DNA of 64,000 nucleotides from Streptomyces sp. TRM68416 (GCF_014596915.1 NZ_JACVWU010000001.1:558001-622000), one strand, 5' to 3'. Positions 46,730 to 54,978 are shown, numbered from the stretch's first letter. Numbers and translations are program-made. Notes: a model not told the origin generated them from the sequence alone.

Positions 46730-48336
46730 ACGAGGCCCTGCCCGACGTACCCGAAGTCCGCGTGGTCGGCCTTCCCCAGCTCACGTCGGGCTTCGACCTT
46801 GTCGAACGACTCGATCTGCCCATGCACCTGAAGGTGCACGGGCCGCTCGAACCGTTGGGCGGCGAGCAGCTCGCCCAACTCGCCGAACGCATCAACCTGA
46901 AGGGCCGCGGCGGCGCGGGCTTCCCCTTCCACAAGAAGCTGCGCTCGGTCGCCGAATCGGCGATCAAGCGCGGCGTACGGCCGGTCGTCGTCGTCAACGG
47001 CAGCGAGGACGAACCGGCCTGCCGCAAGGACACGGTGCTCATCAACCGTGCCCCGCACCTCATCCTGGACGGCGCGCTGCTGTGCGCCGAGGCCCTGGGC
47101 GCCCGCACGCTCGTGGTGGGGGTCACCCGCGAGTCCACCCAACGCTCCATGGAGGCCGCGCTCGCCGAACGCGGCCTCAGCAACGGCCGCCGCTCGGCTC
47201 TACGCGCGCGCGTGCAGCGCAATCCGGTCCGGATGGTCACCGGAGCGGCGGCCTCCCTGATCCGCTCCATCGACGGCGGCCCGGCCATCCCGCCCGGCCG
47301 CAAGATCAGCGCCTCCAAGAGCGGCGTCGGCGGCGCACCGACCCTGCTGTCCAACGCCGAGACGTTCGCCCAACTCGCGATAGCCGCCCGCATCGGCCCG
47401 GAGCGCTACGGCAACACCGGCCTGTACGACGAGCCGGGCACCGTCATGCTCACCGTCTCCGGCGCGGTCGCCCGCCCCATGGTGATCGAGGTCCCCACGG
47501 GCGTACCGCTGCGCTACGTCCTTCAGCTCGCCGGCGCTCCGCCGGTTCCGCAGGGCGTGCTGACCGGCGGCTACCACGGCAAGTGGATCGACGCGGCGAC
47601 GGTCAACGAGGCGATCGTCTCGCGCAACTCCCTGGACGCCGTGGGTGGTTCGCTGGGCGCCGGCGCCATCCTGCCGATCAGTCAGAACACCTGCCCGCTG
47701 GGCGAGTCGCTGCGGGTGGCGCAGTGGCTGGCCGAGGAGAGCGCGGGCCAGTGCGGCCCCTGCTACCTCGGCCTGCCGGCCGCCGCGCGCGGCATGGAGG
47801 ACATCCTCAACGGCGGCGGCCCGGCCGCCCTCGAGGCGCTCAAGCAGGTCGCCAAGAACGTGAAGCGGCGCGGCGCGTGCTCGCACCCCGACGGCTCCGC
47901 GATGTTCCTGGAATCGACCATCAAGGCGTTCACCGACGACCTGGCCGCGCATGTCCTCGGCAACGGCTGCGGACGGCCCGTGGAGGGCGTTCTGCCGCTC
48001 TTCGAGGGAGGCAGGGCCCCGACGGGCATCCCGGGCGGCGCAGAGTCCGAGGAGAACGGCCCCAGCCGCCAGAAGATCTACGTGGACTGGACGCTGTGCC
48101 GGGGCCACGGCCTGTGCGCGGACATCCTCCCCGAGGTCTTCGAACTGGGCGCCGACGGCTTCCCGACCGTCGCCCAGGCACAGGTCCCGCGCTACGCGGA
48201 GGCGAAGGCGCTGCGCGCGGTACGGCGCTGCCCCGCGCTCGCCCTGCGCATCGAGGACCAGACGGAGCGGCCCCCCTCCCGCAGCAACCTGCCGGTGCTG
48301 TCCCAGGGCCGGGGCCGCCGCGCCCTCGGCCGCTGA
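46726..48336 (+). CDS. NuoF-like NADH-oxidising flavoprotein with C-terminal ferredoxin domain
   Basis: 536 residues from a GTG overlapping the cytochrome stop. It has complex-I 51-kDa features: FMN loop GRGGAGFP (60-67), NGSEDEPACRKD (91-102), an SLBB domain (VSGAVARPMVIEVPTGVPL) and the iron-sulfur region C343-G-P-C346...C385. The first of the four usual cluster cysteines is Ala340. A ferredoxin domain follows: C458-x5-C464 (LCRGHGLC) and C502-P, a three-cysteine set typical of [3Fe-4S] ferredoxins. It is not in the nuo operon. The likely flow is NADH to FMN, iron-sulfur centres and then the membrane hemes of the partner protein; the final acceptor is unknown. Confidence 0.87.
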   Translation: MNEALPDVPEVRVVGLPQLTSGFDLVERLDLPMHLKVHGPLEPLGGEQLAQLAERINLKGRGGAGFPFHKKLRSVAESAIKRGVRPVVVVNGSEDEPACRKDTVLINRAPHLILDGALLCAEALGARTLVVGVTRESTQRSMEAALAERGLSNGRRSALRARVQRNPVRMVTGAAASLIRSIDGGPAIPPGRKISASKSGVGGAPTLLSNAETFAQLAIAARIGPERYGNTGLYDEPGTVMLTVSGAVARPMVIEVPTGVPLRYVLQLAGAPPVPQGVLTGGYHGKWIDAATVNEAIVSRNSLDAVGGSLGAGAILPISQNTCPLGESLRVAQWLAEESAGQCGPCYLGLPAAARGMEDILNGGGPAALEALKQVAKNVKRRGACSHPDGSAMFLESTIKAFTDDLAAHVLGNGCGRPVEGVLPLFEGGRAPTGIPGGAESEENGPSRQKIYVDWTLCRGHGLCADILPEVFELGADGFPTVAQAQVPRYAEAKALRAVRRCPALALRIEDQTERPPSRSNLPVLSQGRGRRALGR

Positions 48337-48396
48337 ACCGGCCCGGGCCCGCGCGGCCCGGGCCCCCCGGCACGAACCGGACACGGCCGCAACGAA

Positions 48397-48430
48397 AAGA
48401 TCCCGCCGGATCATCATCCGGCGGGATCTT
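48397..48430 (-). terminator. Bidirectional terminator between the NuoF-like gene and tRNA-Ala
   Basis: Perfect 15-bp inverted repeat (AAGATCCCGCCGGAT / ATCCGGCGGGATCTT) with a 4-base loop. On the minus strand it is followed by TTCGTT and sits four bases past the tRNA 3' end, so it ends the tRNA transcript; it can also stop read-through from the plus strand. Confidence 0.88.
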
Positions 48431-48434
48431 GCTG

Positions 48435-48507
48435 TGGAGCTAAGGAGAATTGAACTCCTGACCTCCTGCATGCCATGCAGGCGCTCTACCAACTGAGCTA
48501 TAGCCCC
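48435..48507 (-). tRNA. tRNA-Ala (anticodon GGC), copy 1
   Basis: 73 nucleotides. On the minus strand: acceptor GGGGCTA pairing with TAGCTCC plus discriminator A; D-arm CTCAGTTGGTAGAG; anticodon arm CCTGC-ATGGCAT-GCAGG with GGC at positions 34-36; T-arm containing GTTCAATTC. The 3' CCA is not encoded. Confidence 0.97.
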
Positions 48508-48627
48508 TTGCTCTTTCCTCCGGGTTTCCCCGGCGGCGACGCCAACATTACACGGTCCCCCCGGTGCATCGCCAAATCGTTTCCGTCTCGCGCCGGTACG
48601 GGGGCAATGTCCGGTTCCCGGTCCGTG

Positions 48628-48861
48628 TCACGCCGTGACGAACGAATAGAAACGCTTGAGCGTGCAGTGCTCCTCGAGGAGCCGCCCGTAGATCGGCTCG
48701 CCCTCCAGCTCGCGGTACGTCTCGATCGGGTCGCCTTTTATGATCAGCGCCCGTGCGCATTCCTCGCACCAGTACTGGTAGTCCGGGTTGAGCGGCTCCA
48801 TGTCGCGGACGATCGGCGTGCCGCTGCCGCACCAGTCGCACTTCCGCCTGTGTGCACCCAT
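48628..48861 (-). CDS. Small zinc-finger protein, 77 aa
   Basis: Two CxxC pairs, CDWC near residue 8 and CEEC near residue 32, form a probable zinc knuckle; the rest (GDPIETYRELEGEPIYGRLLEEHCTLKRFYSF) is helical and acidic. GGAG lies seven bases upstream of the ATG, inside the end of the preceding gene, which stops three bases before it. Function unknown; small actinobacterial proteins of this type may bind DNA, RNA or a larger enzyme. Confidence 0.75.
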   Translation of the reverse strand: MGAHRRKCDWCGSGTPIVRDMEPLNPDYQYWCEECARALIIKGDPIETYRELEGEPIYGRLLEEHCTLKRFYSFVTA

Positions 48862-48864
48862 CGA

Positions 48865-49038
48865 TCAGCTCCAGCTGTGGCCGCAGGCCGTGCACACGTA
48901 GGAAATCCCGCCGTTGTCGCCGAGGACCTGGGCCACATGGGCGGAACCGCAGGAAGGGCAGCTGAGGCGGACGACCGTATCCCGAGCCCCGCTTGCGCCG
49001 AAGAGGTGACCGGCCTCTCCGAGGATGCTCGCAGGCAT
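48865..49038 (-). CDS. Small zinc-ribbon protein, 57 aa
   Basis: Start MPASILGEAGHLFG; SD GGGAG five bases upstream. Two C-x-x-C knuckles, CPSC and CTAC, separated by about 21 residues, plus the end ACGHSWS, define a rubredoxin-like zinc ribbon similar to those of TFIIS or small RNA-polymerase subunits. Followed three bases later by the second zinc-finger gene, so the two form a tiny operon between the tRNA genes. Confidence 0.75.
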   Translation of the reverse strand: MPASILGEAGHLFGASGARDTVVRLSCPSCGSAHVAQVLGDNGGISYVCTACGHSWS

Positions 49039-49107
49039 CACTGCTCCCTCCCGTCGGGTCGCGCCCCCTTCCGGCCGTTTGATTCTGCCACGGCCGGACC
49101 AATACGG

Positions 49108-49299
49108 TCAGCGACGCCTCAGTACCAGTCCGGCCACGGCAGCCGCCGCGGCCGTCCCGGCCGGCGTGGACAGACACGCCGAGAGCGCCTCCGCAGAGGT
49201 ATACGCCCCGGAGGCCCCAAGTGACTCAAGCCGGTTCAGGAACAGTGTGCCGAACAACGCGACGCCGGTCAGCTGCCCGAGCACCTGCCCGCGACCGAC
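49108..49299 (-). pseudogene. Remnant of an MFS transporter (C-terminal fragment)
   Basis: The minus-strand frame encodes about 63 residues including GQLTGVALFGTLFLNRL and a last helix AAAAAVAGLVLRRR before a stop. This resembles the final two helices of 14-helix (DHA2) drug exporters. No start codon or upstream transporter sequence exists, so it is a decayed piece. The rest of the 415-base gap up to the second tRNA holds no gene that I can support. Confidence 0.4.
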
Positions 49300-49381
49300 G
49301 CGCGCTACGAAGTCCTCGCCGCCGACGGCTCCTCTACCCGCCGGACGGCGAGGAGACGGAACGGAAGGCGGCCTGGTGGCA

Positions 49382-49414
49382 CGAAAAATCCCGCCCCCTG
49401 ACGGGTACGGGATT
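49382..49414 (-). terminator. Terminator of the second tRNA-Ala gene
   Basis: On the minus strand AATCCCG pairs with CGGGATT across about 14 bases and is followed by TTTCGTGC. It lies 40 bases past the tRNA 3' end. Confidence 0.7.
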
Positions 49415-49453
49415 CTGATCCACTGATCTTCGACAACTCGAGAGTGTCATCTG

Positions 49454-49526
49454 TGGAGCTAAGGAGAATTGAACTCCTGACCTCCTGCATGCCATGCAGG
49501 CGCTCTACCAACTGAGCTATAGCCCC
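49454..49526 (-). tRNA. tRNA-Ala (anticodon GGC), copy 2
   Basis: 73 nucleotides, identical to copy 1 over its entire length, again without an encoded CCA. Outside the gene the flanks differ, apart from a few bases beyond the 3' end. Confidence 0.97.
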
Positions 49527-49641
49527 TTGTGTTCTTCGTGTCCTTCCCGCTTGGCGGGGCGAACAAGAAGAACTTTAGCCTGCGACCTGCCGGAAAGTGA
49601 AATCCGGGTCCCGGGCCCGCCTCCGGGAGCGGTCGGGGCGG

Positions 49642-50313
49642 TCAGTCGTCGTCGCCGAGCACCGGTTCCGGCAGAGTGCCGGCGTTGTGCTCCAGCAGGC
49701 GCCAGCCGCGGGCGCCCTCGCCGAGGACGGACCAGCAGCAGTTGGAGAGGCCGCCGAGGCTCTCCCAGTGGTGGGGCTCGAGGCCGAGGAGCCGGCCGAT
49801 GGTGGTGCGGATCGTGCCGCCGTGGCTGACCACCACGAGGGTGCCGCCGTCGGGCAGCTTCTCGGCGTGCCGGAGCACGACGGGGGCGGCGCGGTCGGCG
49901 ACCTCTGTCTCCAGTTCGCCGCCACCCCGGCGGACCGCCTCGCCGCGCTTCCACGCGGCGTACTCCTCGCCGTACCGGGCGATGATCTCCTCGTGCGTCA
50001 GCCCCTGCCAGACACCCGCGTAGGTCTCGCGCAGGCCCTCGTCGTGGGCGACCTCCAGGCCGGTGAGCAAGGCCAGCTCGGCGGCCGTGTGCGCGGCCCG
50101 CTGGAGGTCGGAGGCGACGATCGCGTCGGGGCGCAGGGAGGCCAGCAGCCGGGCGGCGCGGCGGGCCTGGCCGGTACCCGCCTCGGTGAGGGCGACGTCG
50201 GTGGTGCCCTGGAAGCGCCGCTCGACGTTCCAGGCGGTCTGGCCGTGCCGCCACAGGATGAGACGGCGGCCCCGGCCCGGGCTGCCGCCGCTGACCTCGC
50301 CGGTGGCGCTCAT
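49642..50313 (-). CDS. Histidine phosphatase (phosphoglycerate-mutase-like) family protein
   Basis: 223 residues. The RHG catalytic motif is LWRHGQTAWN; other signatures are the Arg in SDLQRAAHTA, the acid in ETYAGVWQGL and the second His in VVSHGGTIR. Substrates of such stand-alone enzymes vary (phosphosugars, cofactor intermediates); a true glycolytic mutase is less likely. The ATG overlaps the rsfS stop by four bases. Confidence 0.9.
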   Translation of the reverse strand: MSATGEVSGGSPGRGRRLILWRHGQTAWNVERRFQGTTDVALTEAGTGQARRAARLLASLRPDAIVASDLQRAAHTAAELALLTGLEVAHDEGLRETYAGVWQGLTHEEIIARYGEEYAAWKRGEAVRRGGGELETEVADRAAPVVLRHAEKLPDGGTLVVVSHGGTIRTTIGRLLGLEPHHWESLGGLSNCCWSVLGEGARGWRLLEHNAGTLPEPVLGDDD

Positions 50314-50756
50314 CGCCACTCACCACCCGGCTCGGCCGCCTCCTCGGCGGACTGCAGCTTGGCGTGCTCCTCGGCCTTGCCGCGGGTGGCCTTGGCGTCG
50401 GCGGGCAGTTCCAGCTCGGGGCAGTCCTTCCACAGCCGCTCCAGGGCGTAGAAGACCCGCTCCTCGCTGTGCTGGACGTGGACGACGATGTCGACGTAGT
50501 CGAGGAGGACCCAACGGGCCTCGCGGTCGCCCTCGCGGCGCACCGGCTTGGCGCCGAGCTCCTTCTGCAGCCGCTCCTCGATCTCGTCGACGATCGACTT
50601 GACCTGGCGGTCGTTGGGCGCGGAGGCGAGCAGGAAGGCGTCGGTGATCGACAGCACGTCGCTGACGTCGTAGGCGATGATGTCGTGCGCGAGCTTGTCG
50701 GCGGCCGCCTGAGCGGCGGTGTTGACGAGCTCAAGGGATCGGTCAGTGGCGGTCAC
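50310..50756 (-). CDS. rsfS: Ribosomal silencing factor RsfS
   Basis: 148 residues of the DUF143/RsfS family: ELVNTAAQAAADKLAHDIIAYDVSDVL, DAFLLASAPNDRQVKSIVDEIEE, and the core WVLLDYVDIVVHVQHSEERVFYALERLW. RsfS binds L14 and blocks subunit joining in stationary phase. It sits in the common nadD-LCP-rsfS-phosphatase order. Confidence 0.94.
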   Translation of the reverse strand: MTATDRSLELVNTAAQAAADKLAHDIIAYDVSDVLSITDAFLLASAPNDRQVKSIVDEIEERLQKELGAKPVRREGDREARWVLLDYVDIVVHVQHSEERVFYALERLWKDCPELELPADAKATRGKAEEHAKLQSAEEAAEPGGEWR

Positions 50757-50858
50757 TACAAGGCTTTCCGTCGGCGGTCACTTGACCACAAGGGTCTCAC
50801 GACCGGTGACGGCACCCCACGTGATTGTCGGCTCACCAGGGGGTGCCGTCCGCCCGGC

Positions 50859-52652
50859 TCACTGGGACGACGACGGGGCGTAGTCCTGCCCGAGGACCAC
50901 GGTGACGTTCGCGTTGGAGGAGATCTTGCCCTTGGTGACGGAGCTGGTGGGCAGGCCCAGGGTCTTGGCGACCTCGGTGGCGTTCTCCTTGTCGGCGGCG
51001 TCGGCGTAGACCACCTGCGACGCGGTCCGGGCGGCGGAGGCGGTGCCGCCCTCCAGGAAGGTGAAGCCTCCGTTGAGGAGCACCACGCGGGCCTTCTCGG
51101 TGTTGTCCTTCACACCACTGGCGTTCTGGACGGACACGCGGACGGCGGCGTCCTTGTCGGGGCTCTTGGCGGTGCCGCCGAGGACGTCCTTGACCACGCT
51201 GTCACTGGCCTCGGCGGTCAGTGTGCCGTCGGCCTGCACGGGCAGCAGGGCCGTCTTGTAGTCGCCGCCCTTGGCGAGGTCGGCGAGCTTGGCGAGGAAG
51301 GCGCCGAGATCCTTGTCGGTCATCGACGGGTCGAGGATCTGCTGGAGCGTCTGGACGGTGATCGTCGCGGCCTGGGCGTCGGAGGACAGCTTGCGCAGGA
51401 CGCCCTGCATGACCTGCCCGAACCGCTCCAACTGGGCGTTCTGGGCCTCGCCGGAGGCGCGGTAGGTGGCGTAGGCGACGGCCATCTTGCCGCTGAGGGT
51501 CTGCTGCTCGCCCTTGTTCACGAGGGGTGCGGCGCCCTTGGACTTGGCGCCCGGGTCGGGCACGTCGGTGTCGGTGTCGATGTCGATGTTGCCGACGAGG
51601 TCGACGAGGTTCTGCAGGTAGGGGGTGTCCAGCCGCCAGGTGCCCTGGATCTGGGTGCCGAGGACCGTGTCGATCGCCTCGCGCGTCCCCGTGGAGCCGT
51701 CGTCCTCGACCGACTTGGCGAGCGTGGTCGTGCTGCCGCTGTCGTCGGTGAGGGCGAGGGAGTTGGGCAGCAGCACGGTGGTGCCCTGCTCGGTGGTGGT
51801 GTTGTCGACGAGCAGTGCCGTGGAGGTGTCGCCGCTCTTGGTGTCGTGCAGGTGGACGACGACCACGTCGCGCTTCTGGGCGCCGCCGGCCGTGGTGCCG
51901 CCGGTGCTGTCGTCGGAGGAGGACAGGCCGGGCAGCTTCCCGGCGTACCAGAGGTAGCCGACGCCGCCGACCGCGCACAGCGCCAGGACGACGACCAGGG
52001 CGACGATCCGGCTGCGGGCGCGGCGCCGGGCCTCCTCGCGGCGCTCGGTGCGGTTCTCGGTGAACTTCAGCCAGTCGATGACGTCCTCGGAGTCACCGTC
52101 GGGCTCCTCGACGAAGGCGAACTGCTCGGTGCGGTACTCCCGTTGGCCGGGGGCGTCGGGCTCCTCCGCGTCCTGCGCCGGGCCCGCCTGCTGCGGGATG
52201 TAGGCGGTCTGCTCGGCCACGCGCTGCTGCCCACCGGCCGCGGCCCGGCCGTAGGGGTCGTACGAGGTCGTGGCGCCGCCACCCGGCTGCCCGTCGGCGG
52301 CGTAGGAATCGTAGGAGGGGGCGGGCGACTGTCGGCCGGTGTCGTAGGAGGGGGCGGCGTCCTGGCGACCGGTGTCGTAGAAGGGGGCGGTGTCCTGGCG
52401 ACCGGTGTCGTAGGAGGGAGCCGGGTCCCGGTGGCCGGTGTCGTAGGGGTCGTACGACGGGACCGGCTGCTGCTGGCCCGTGGCGTACGGGTCGTAGCCG
52501 TAGCCCTGCTGAGCGTAAGGGTCGTAGGGCTGCTGAGGGGGCTGCTGCTGGGGGATCTGCCGGTACACCGGCTGTCCGTACTCGTCGTAGCCGACGAGCT
52601 CGTACTGGTCGGCCCCGTACTCTGCGCCCCCCGCGTCGTATCGGTCGTTCAC
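50859..52652 (-). CDS. LytR-CpsA-Psr (LCP) family protein with LytR_C domain; PdtA candidate
   Basis: 597 residues from a GTG with GAGGGG upstream. About 215 residues of Tyr/Gln/Pro-rich cytoplasmic sequence, one transmembrane helix (IVALVVVLALCAVGGVGYLWY), an extracellular LCP domain and a C-terminal LytR_C domain (VRVSVQNASGVKDNTEKARVVLLNGGF). The LCP part is divergent: where canonical enzymes have S-I-P-R-D this one has LLPNS. In S. coelicolor the protein in this position (SCO2578, PdtA, from memory) deposits anionic glycopolymers in the spore wall. It lies 16 bases downstream of nadD. Confidence 0.78.
   Translation of the reverse strand: MNDRYDAGGAEYGADQYELVGYDEYGQPVYRQIPQQQPPQQPYDPYAQQGYGYDPYATGQQQPVPSYDPYDTGHRDPAPSYDTGRQDTAPFYDTGRQDAAPSYDTGRQSPAPSYDSYAADGQPGGGATTSYDPYGRAAAGGQQRVAEQTAYIPQQAGPAQDAEEPDAPGQREYRTEQFAFVEEPDGDSEDVIDWLKFTENRTERREEARRRARSRIVALVVVLALCAVGGVGYLWYAGKLPGLSSSDDSTGGTTAGGAQKRDVVVVHLHDTKSGDTSTALLVDNTTTEQGTTVLLPNSLALTDDSGSTTTLAKSVEDDGSTGTREAIDTVLGTQIQGTWRLDTPYLQNLVDLVGNIDIDTDTDVPDPGAKSKGAAPLVNKGEQQTLSGKMAVAYATYRASGEAQNAQLERFGQVMQGVLRKLSSDAQAATITVQTLQQILDPSMTDKDLGAFLAKLADLAKGGDYKTALLPVQADGTLTAEASDSVVKDVLGGTAKSPDKDAAVRVSVQNASGVKDNTEKARVVLLNGGFTFLEGGTASAARTASQVVYADAADKENATEVAKTLGLPTSSVTKGKISSNANVTVVLGQDYAPSSSQ
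52314..52445 (-). repeat. Four-copy 33-bp repeat in the LCP gene
   Basis: Four 33-bp units encode YDTGHRDPAPS, YDTGRQDTAPF, YDTGRQDAAPS and YDTGRQSPAPS in the cytoplasmic N-terminus. The repeats are in frame and flanked by looser YDPY motifs. Confidence 0.85.
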
Positions 52653-52668
52653 CGGTGCCCCTCTCGGC

Positions 52669-53292
52669 TCAGTCGCCGCGGTACAGCTCGCGCTTGTCGA
52701 TGTAGCGCACGACTCCGTCCGGCACCAGATACCAGACGGGGTCGCCCTTGGCGACTCTCGCACGGCAGTCTGTGGAGGAGATGGCGAGGGCGGGGACCTC
52801 GACGAGCGAGACGCCGTCCTCCGGGAGCCCCGGGTTGGCCAGGTGGTGGCCGGGCCGGGTGACTCCGACGAAGTGCGCGAGGGAGAACAGCTCCTCCGTG
52901 TCCCGCCAGGTCAGGATCTGGTCGAGGGCGTCGGCGCCGGTGATGAAGAAGAGGTCCGTGTCGGGGTTGAGCGCGCGCAGGTCGCGCAGGGTGTCCACCG
53001 TGTAGGTCGGGCCGCCGCGGTCGATGTCGATGCGGCTCACCGAGAACTGCGGGTTCTCGGCGGTCGCGATGACCGTCATCAGGTAGCGGTCCTCGGCCGG
53101 GGAGACGTTGCGGTGGGTCTTCTGCCACGGCTGCCCGGTCGGGACGAACACCACCTCGTCCAGGTGGAACTGCGCGGCGACCTCACTGGCCGCCACGAGG
53201 TGCCCGTGGTGGATCGGGTCGAACGTTCCGCCCATGACGCCGAGGCGGCGCTTGCCGCGGTTCGTCGGGGCGTTGCCCGGGCCGGTAGGCAT
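52669..53292 (-). CDS. nadD: Nicotinate-nucleotide adenylyltransferase
   Basis: 207 residues. Nucleotidyltransferase signature [12 protein letters not shown] near the start, and [13 protein letters not shown] (S/T-x-x-R-x-x-hydrophobic) near the end. It makes deamido-NAD from nicotinate mononucleotide and ATP. The ATG at 53292 has GGGAG eight bases upstream; an ATG at 53307 is also possible. Upstream of the LCP gene and rsfS in the conserved order. Confidence 0.93.
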   Translation of the reverse strand: MPTGPGNAPTNRGKRRLGVMGGTFDPIHHGHLVAASEVAAQFHLDEVVFVPTGQPWQKTHRNVSPAEDRYLMTVIATAENPQFSVSRIDIDRGGPTYTVDTLRDLRALNPDTDLFFITGADALDQILTWRDTEELFSLAHFVGVTRPGHHLANPGLPEDGVSLVEVPALAISSTDCRARVAKGDPVWYLVPDGVVRYIDKRELYRGD

Positions 53293-53389
53293 GTCCTGCT
53301 CTCCCATGCGTGCAGACCCTACCGGCCCGACCCGTGGGCCACGGTCGCCAGACCCCCGGGAGCACCCCCGGGGCGGTCTCGGCCGGGGT

Positions 53390-53554
53390 TCAGCGGTCGC
53401 GGTTGAAGCGGGTGGTGACCCACAGCAGCAGCATGAGGATGACGAACGCGCCGCCACCGGTCACCAGCGGGTTGAGGCTCTCGTGGTTGCCGCCGTGCTC
53501 TCCGCCCTCAGAGGCGAGGGTGACCAACTGGGCAGCGGTGCTGTGGAAGCTCAT
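53390..53554 (-). CDS. Small single-span membrane protein, 54 aa
   Basis: 54 residues: an amphipathic start ([22 protein letters not shown]), a short linker, one transmembrane helix ([12 protein letters not shown]) and a basic end RFNRDR. Expected orientation is outside-to-inside by the positive-inside rule. Located 85 bases upstream of nadD. I recall a similar small gene at this spot in other streptomycetes; function unknown. Confidence 0.65.
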   Translation of the reverse strand: MSFHSTAAQLVTLASEGGEHGGNHESLNPLVTGGGAFVILMLLLWVTTRFNRDR

Positions 53555-53835
53555 CTTCGGCAGGACCTATCGGGTGTGGGCGGGATAAAGATGTCGGCCC
53601 ATCGTAAGCGGGCGGCTCCGCGCCGATCACGCCGACTCCGCCGTTGCGGGGAGAGCCCTCGCTTCCGTGCGCCGGCGCCGAGGCAACTTTCCCCGCGCCT
53701 CACTCGTCCTTCCGCGTATACCCCGCGGCAGCTTCTTCGCCGTACTGCCCGTCCACGGGAACTCCGCCTAGGCTGGAGCCTGCTTCGGGGGCTCGAAGGG
53801 CCGCACAGGCCACACAGACGCACATGGGGGACCAC

Positions 53836-54978
53836 ATGTCCGACGACGGCCACCAGCACAACGGGCACGAGAACGTGCCGAGCAGGCAGCGCAGGCGCTT
53901 TCCCGGAATCTCCTCGCGTGCGTACGAGCATCCGGCCGACCGTTCCGCCCTGGTGGCGCTGCGGAAGCTGAGCGGTTTCGACACCGTCTTCAAGGCGCTG
54001 AGCGGTCTGCTGCCGGAGCGGAGTCTGCGGCTGCTGTTCCTGTCCGACTCGGTGCGGGTCTCGGACCAGCAGTTCGCGCACCTCAACGACATGCTGCGGG
54101 ACGCCTGTTACATCCTGGACCTGGAGAAGGTCCCGCCGATGTACGTCAACCAGGACCCGCAGCCGAACGCGATGTGCATCGGACTGGACGAGCCGATCAT
54201 CGTCGTCACCACGGGGCTCGTCGAGCTGCTCGACGAGGAGGAGATGCGGGCGGTCGTCGGGCACGAGGTGGGCCACGCCCTGTCCGGTCACTCCGTCTAC
54301 CGGACCATCCTGCTGTTCCTGACCAACCTCGCCATCCGGGTCGCCTGGATCCCGCTGGGCAATGTCGCGATCATGGCGATCGTGACCGCGCTGCGCGAGT
54401 GGTTCCGCAAGTCGGAGCTGTCCGCCGACCGGGCCGGCCTGCTGGTCGGGCAGGACCTGACGGCCTCCATGCGCGGCCTGATGAAGATCGCCGGTGGCAA
54501 CCATCTGCACGAGATGAACGTGGACGCGTTCCTCGCGCAGGCCAAGGAGTACGAGGCCGGGGGCGACCTGCGCGACTCCGTGCTGAAGATCCTCAACGTG
54601 CTGCCGCGTTCCCACCCGTTCACCACGGTGCGGGCCGCCGAGCTGAAGAAGTGGGCGGAGTCGCGGGACTATCAGCGGATCATGGACGGCCACTACCCGC
54701 GGCGCTCGGAGGACAAGGACACGTCGGTGACGGACTCGTTCCGTGATTCGGCGGCCCACTACGCCACGCATGTGAAGTCCTCCAAGGACCCGCTGATGAA
54801 GCTGGTCAGCGACATCGCCGGCGGGGCCGGGGACCTGGGCGGCCGGGTGCGACGGGGCTTCGGCGGCTTCGCGGGCGGAGGCGGCGCGGCCGGCGGCTCG
54901 GGCGGTTCCGGCGGTCCGGGCGGCTCAGCACCGAAGGACCAGCCGCCCACGGACACGCCTCCGCGGGACGAGGACTGA
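53836..54978 (+). CDS. M48 family metallopeptidase (HtpX-like)
   Basis: 380 residues from the ATG at 53836 with GGGGG five bases before it. Zinc-protease motif VVGHEVGHALSG (HExxH), one or two membrane-spanning helices just after it (TILLFLTNLAIRVAWIPLG, VAIMAIVTALREW), the third ligand region SELSADRAGLLVG, and a C-terminal Gly-rich disordered tail. M48 proteases act on membrane or envelope proteins. The gene is alone on the plus strand in a run of minus genes. Confidence 0.92.
   Translation: MSDDGHQHNGHENVPSRQRRRFPGISSRAYEHPADRSALVALRKLSGFDTVFKALSGLLPERSLRLLFLSDSVRVSDQQFAHLNDMLRDACYILDLEKVPPMYVNQDPQPNAMCIGLDEPIIVVTTGLVELLDEEEMRAVVGHEVGHALSGHSVYRTILLFLTNLAIRVAWIPLGNVAIMAIVTALREWFRKSELSADRAGLLVGQDLTASMRGLMKIAGGNHLHEMNVDAFLAQAKEYEAGGDLRDSVLKILNVLPRSHPFTTVRAAELKKWAESRDYQRIMDGHYPRRSEDKDTSVTDSFRDSAAHYATHVKSSKDPLMKLVSDIAGGAGDLGGRVRRGFGGFAGGGGAAGGSGGSGGPGGSAPKDQPPTDTPPRDED

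Noticed and set aside
49025..49426. Possible 133-aa plus-strand gene between the tRNAs
   Set aside because: Low-complexity composition, no SD, and its start lies inside the opposite zinc-ribbon gene; left unannotated.
48435..49526. tRNA pair as attL/attR of an integrated mobile element
   Set aside because: No integrase, excisionase or phage-like genes are present in the 1-kb interval, and the flanks beyond the tRNAs do not match.
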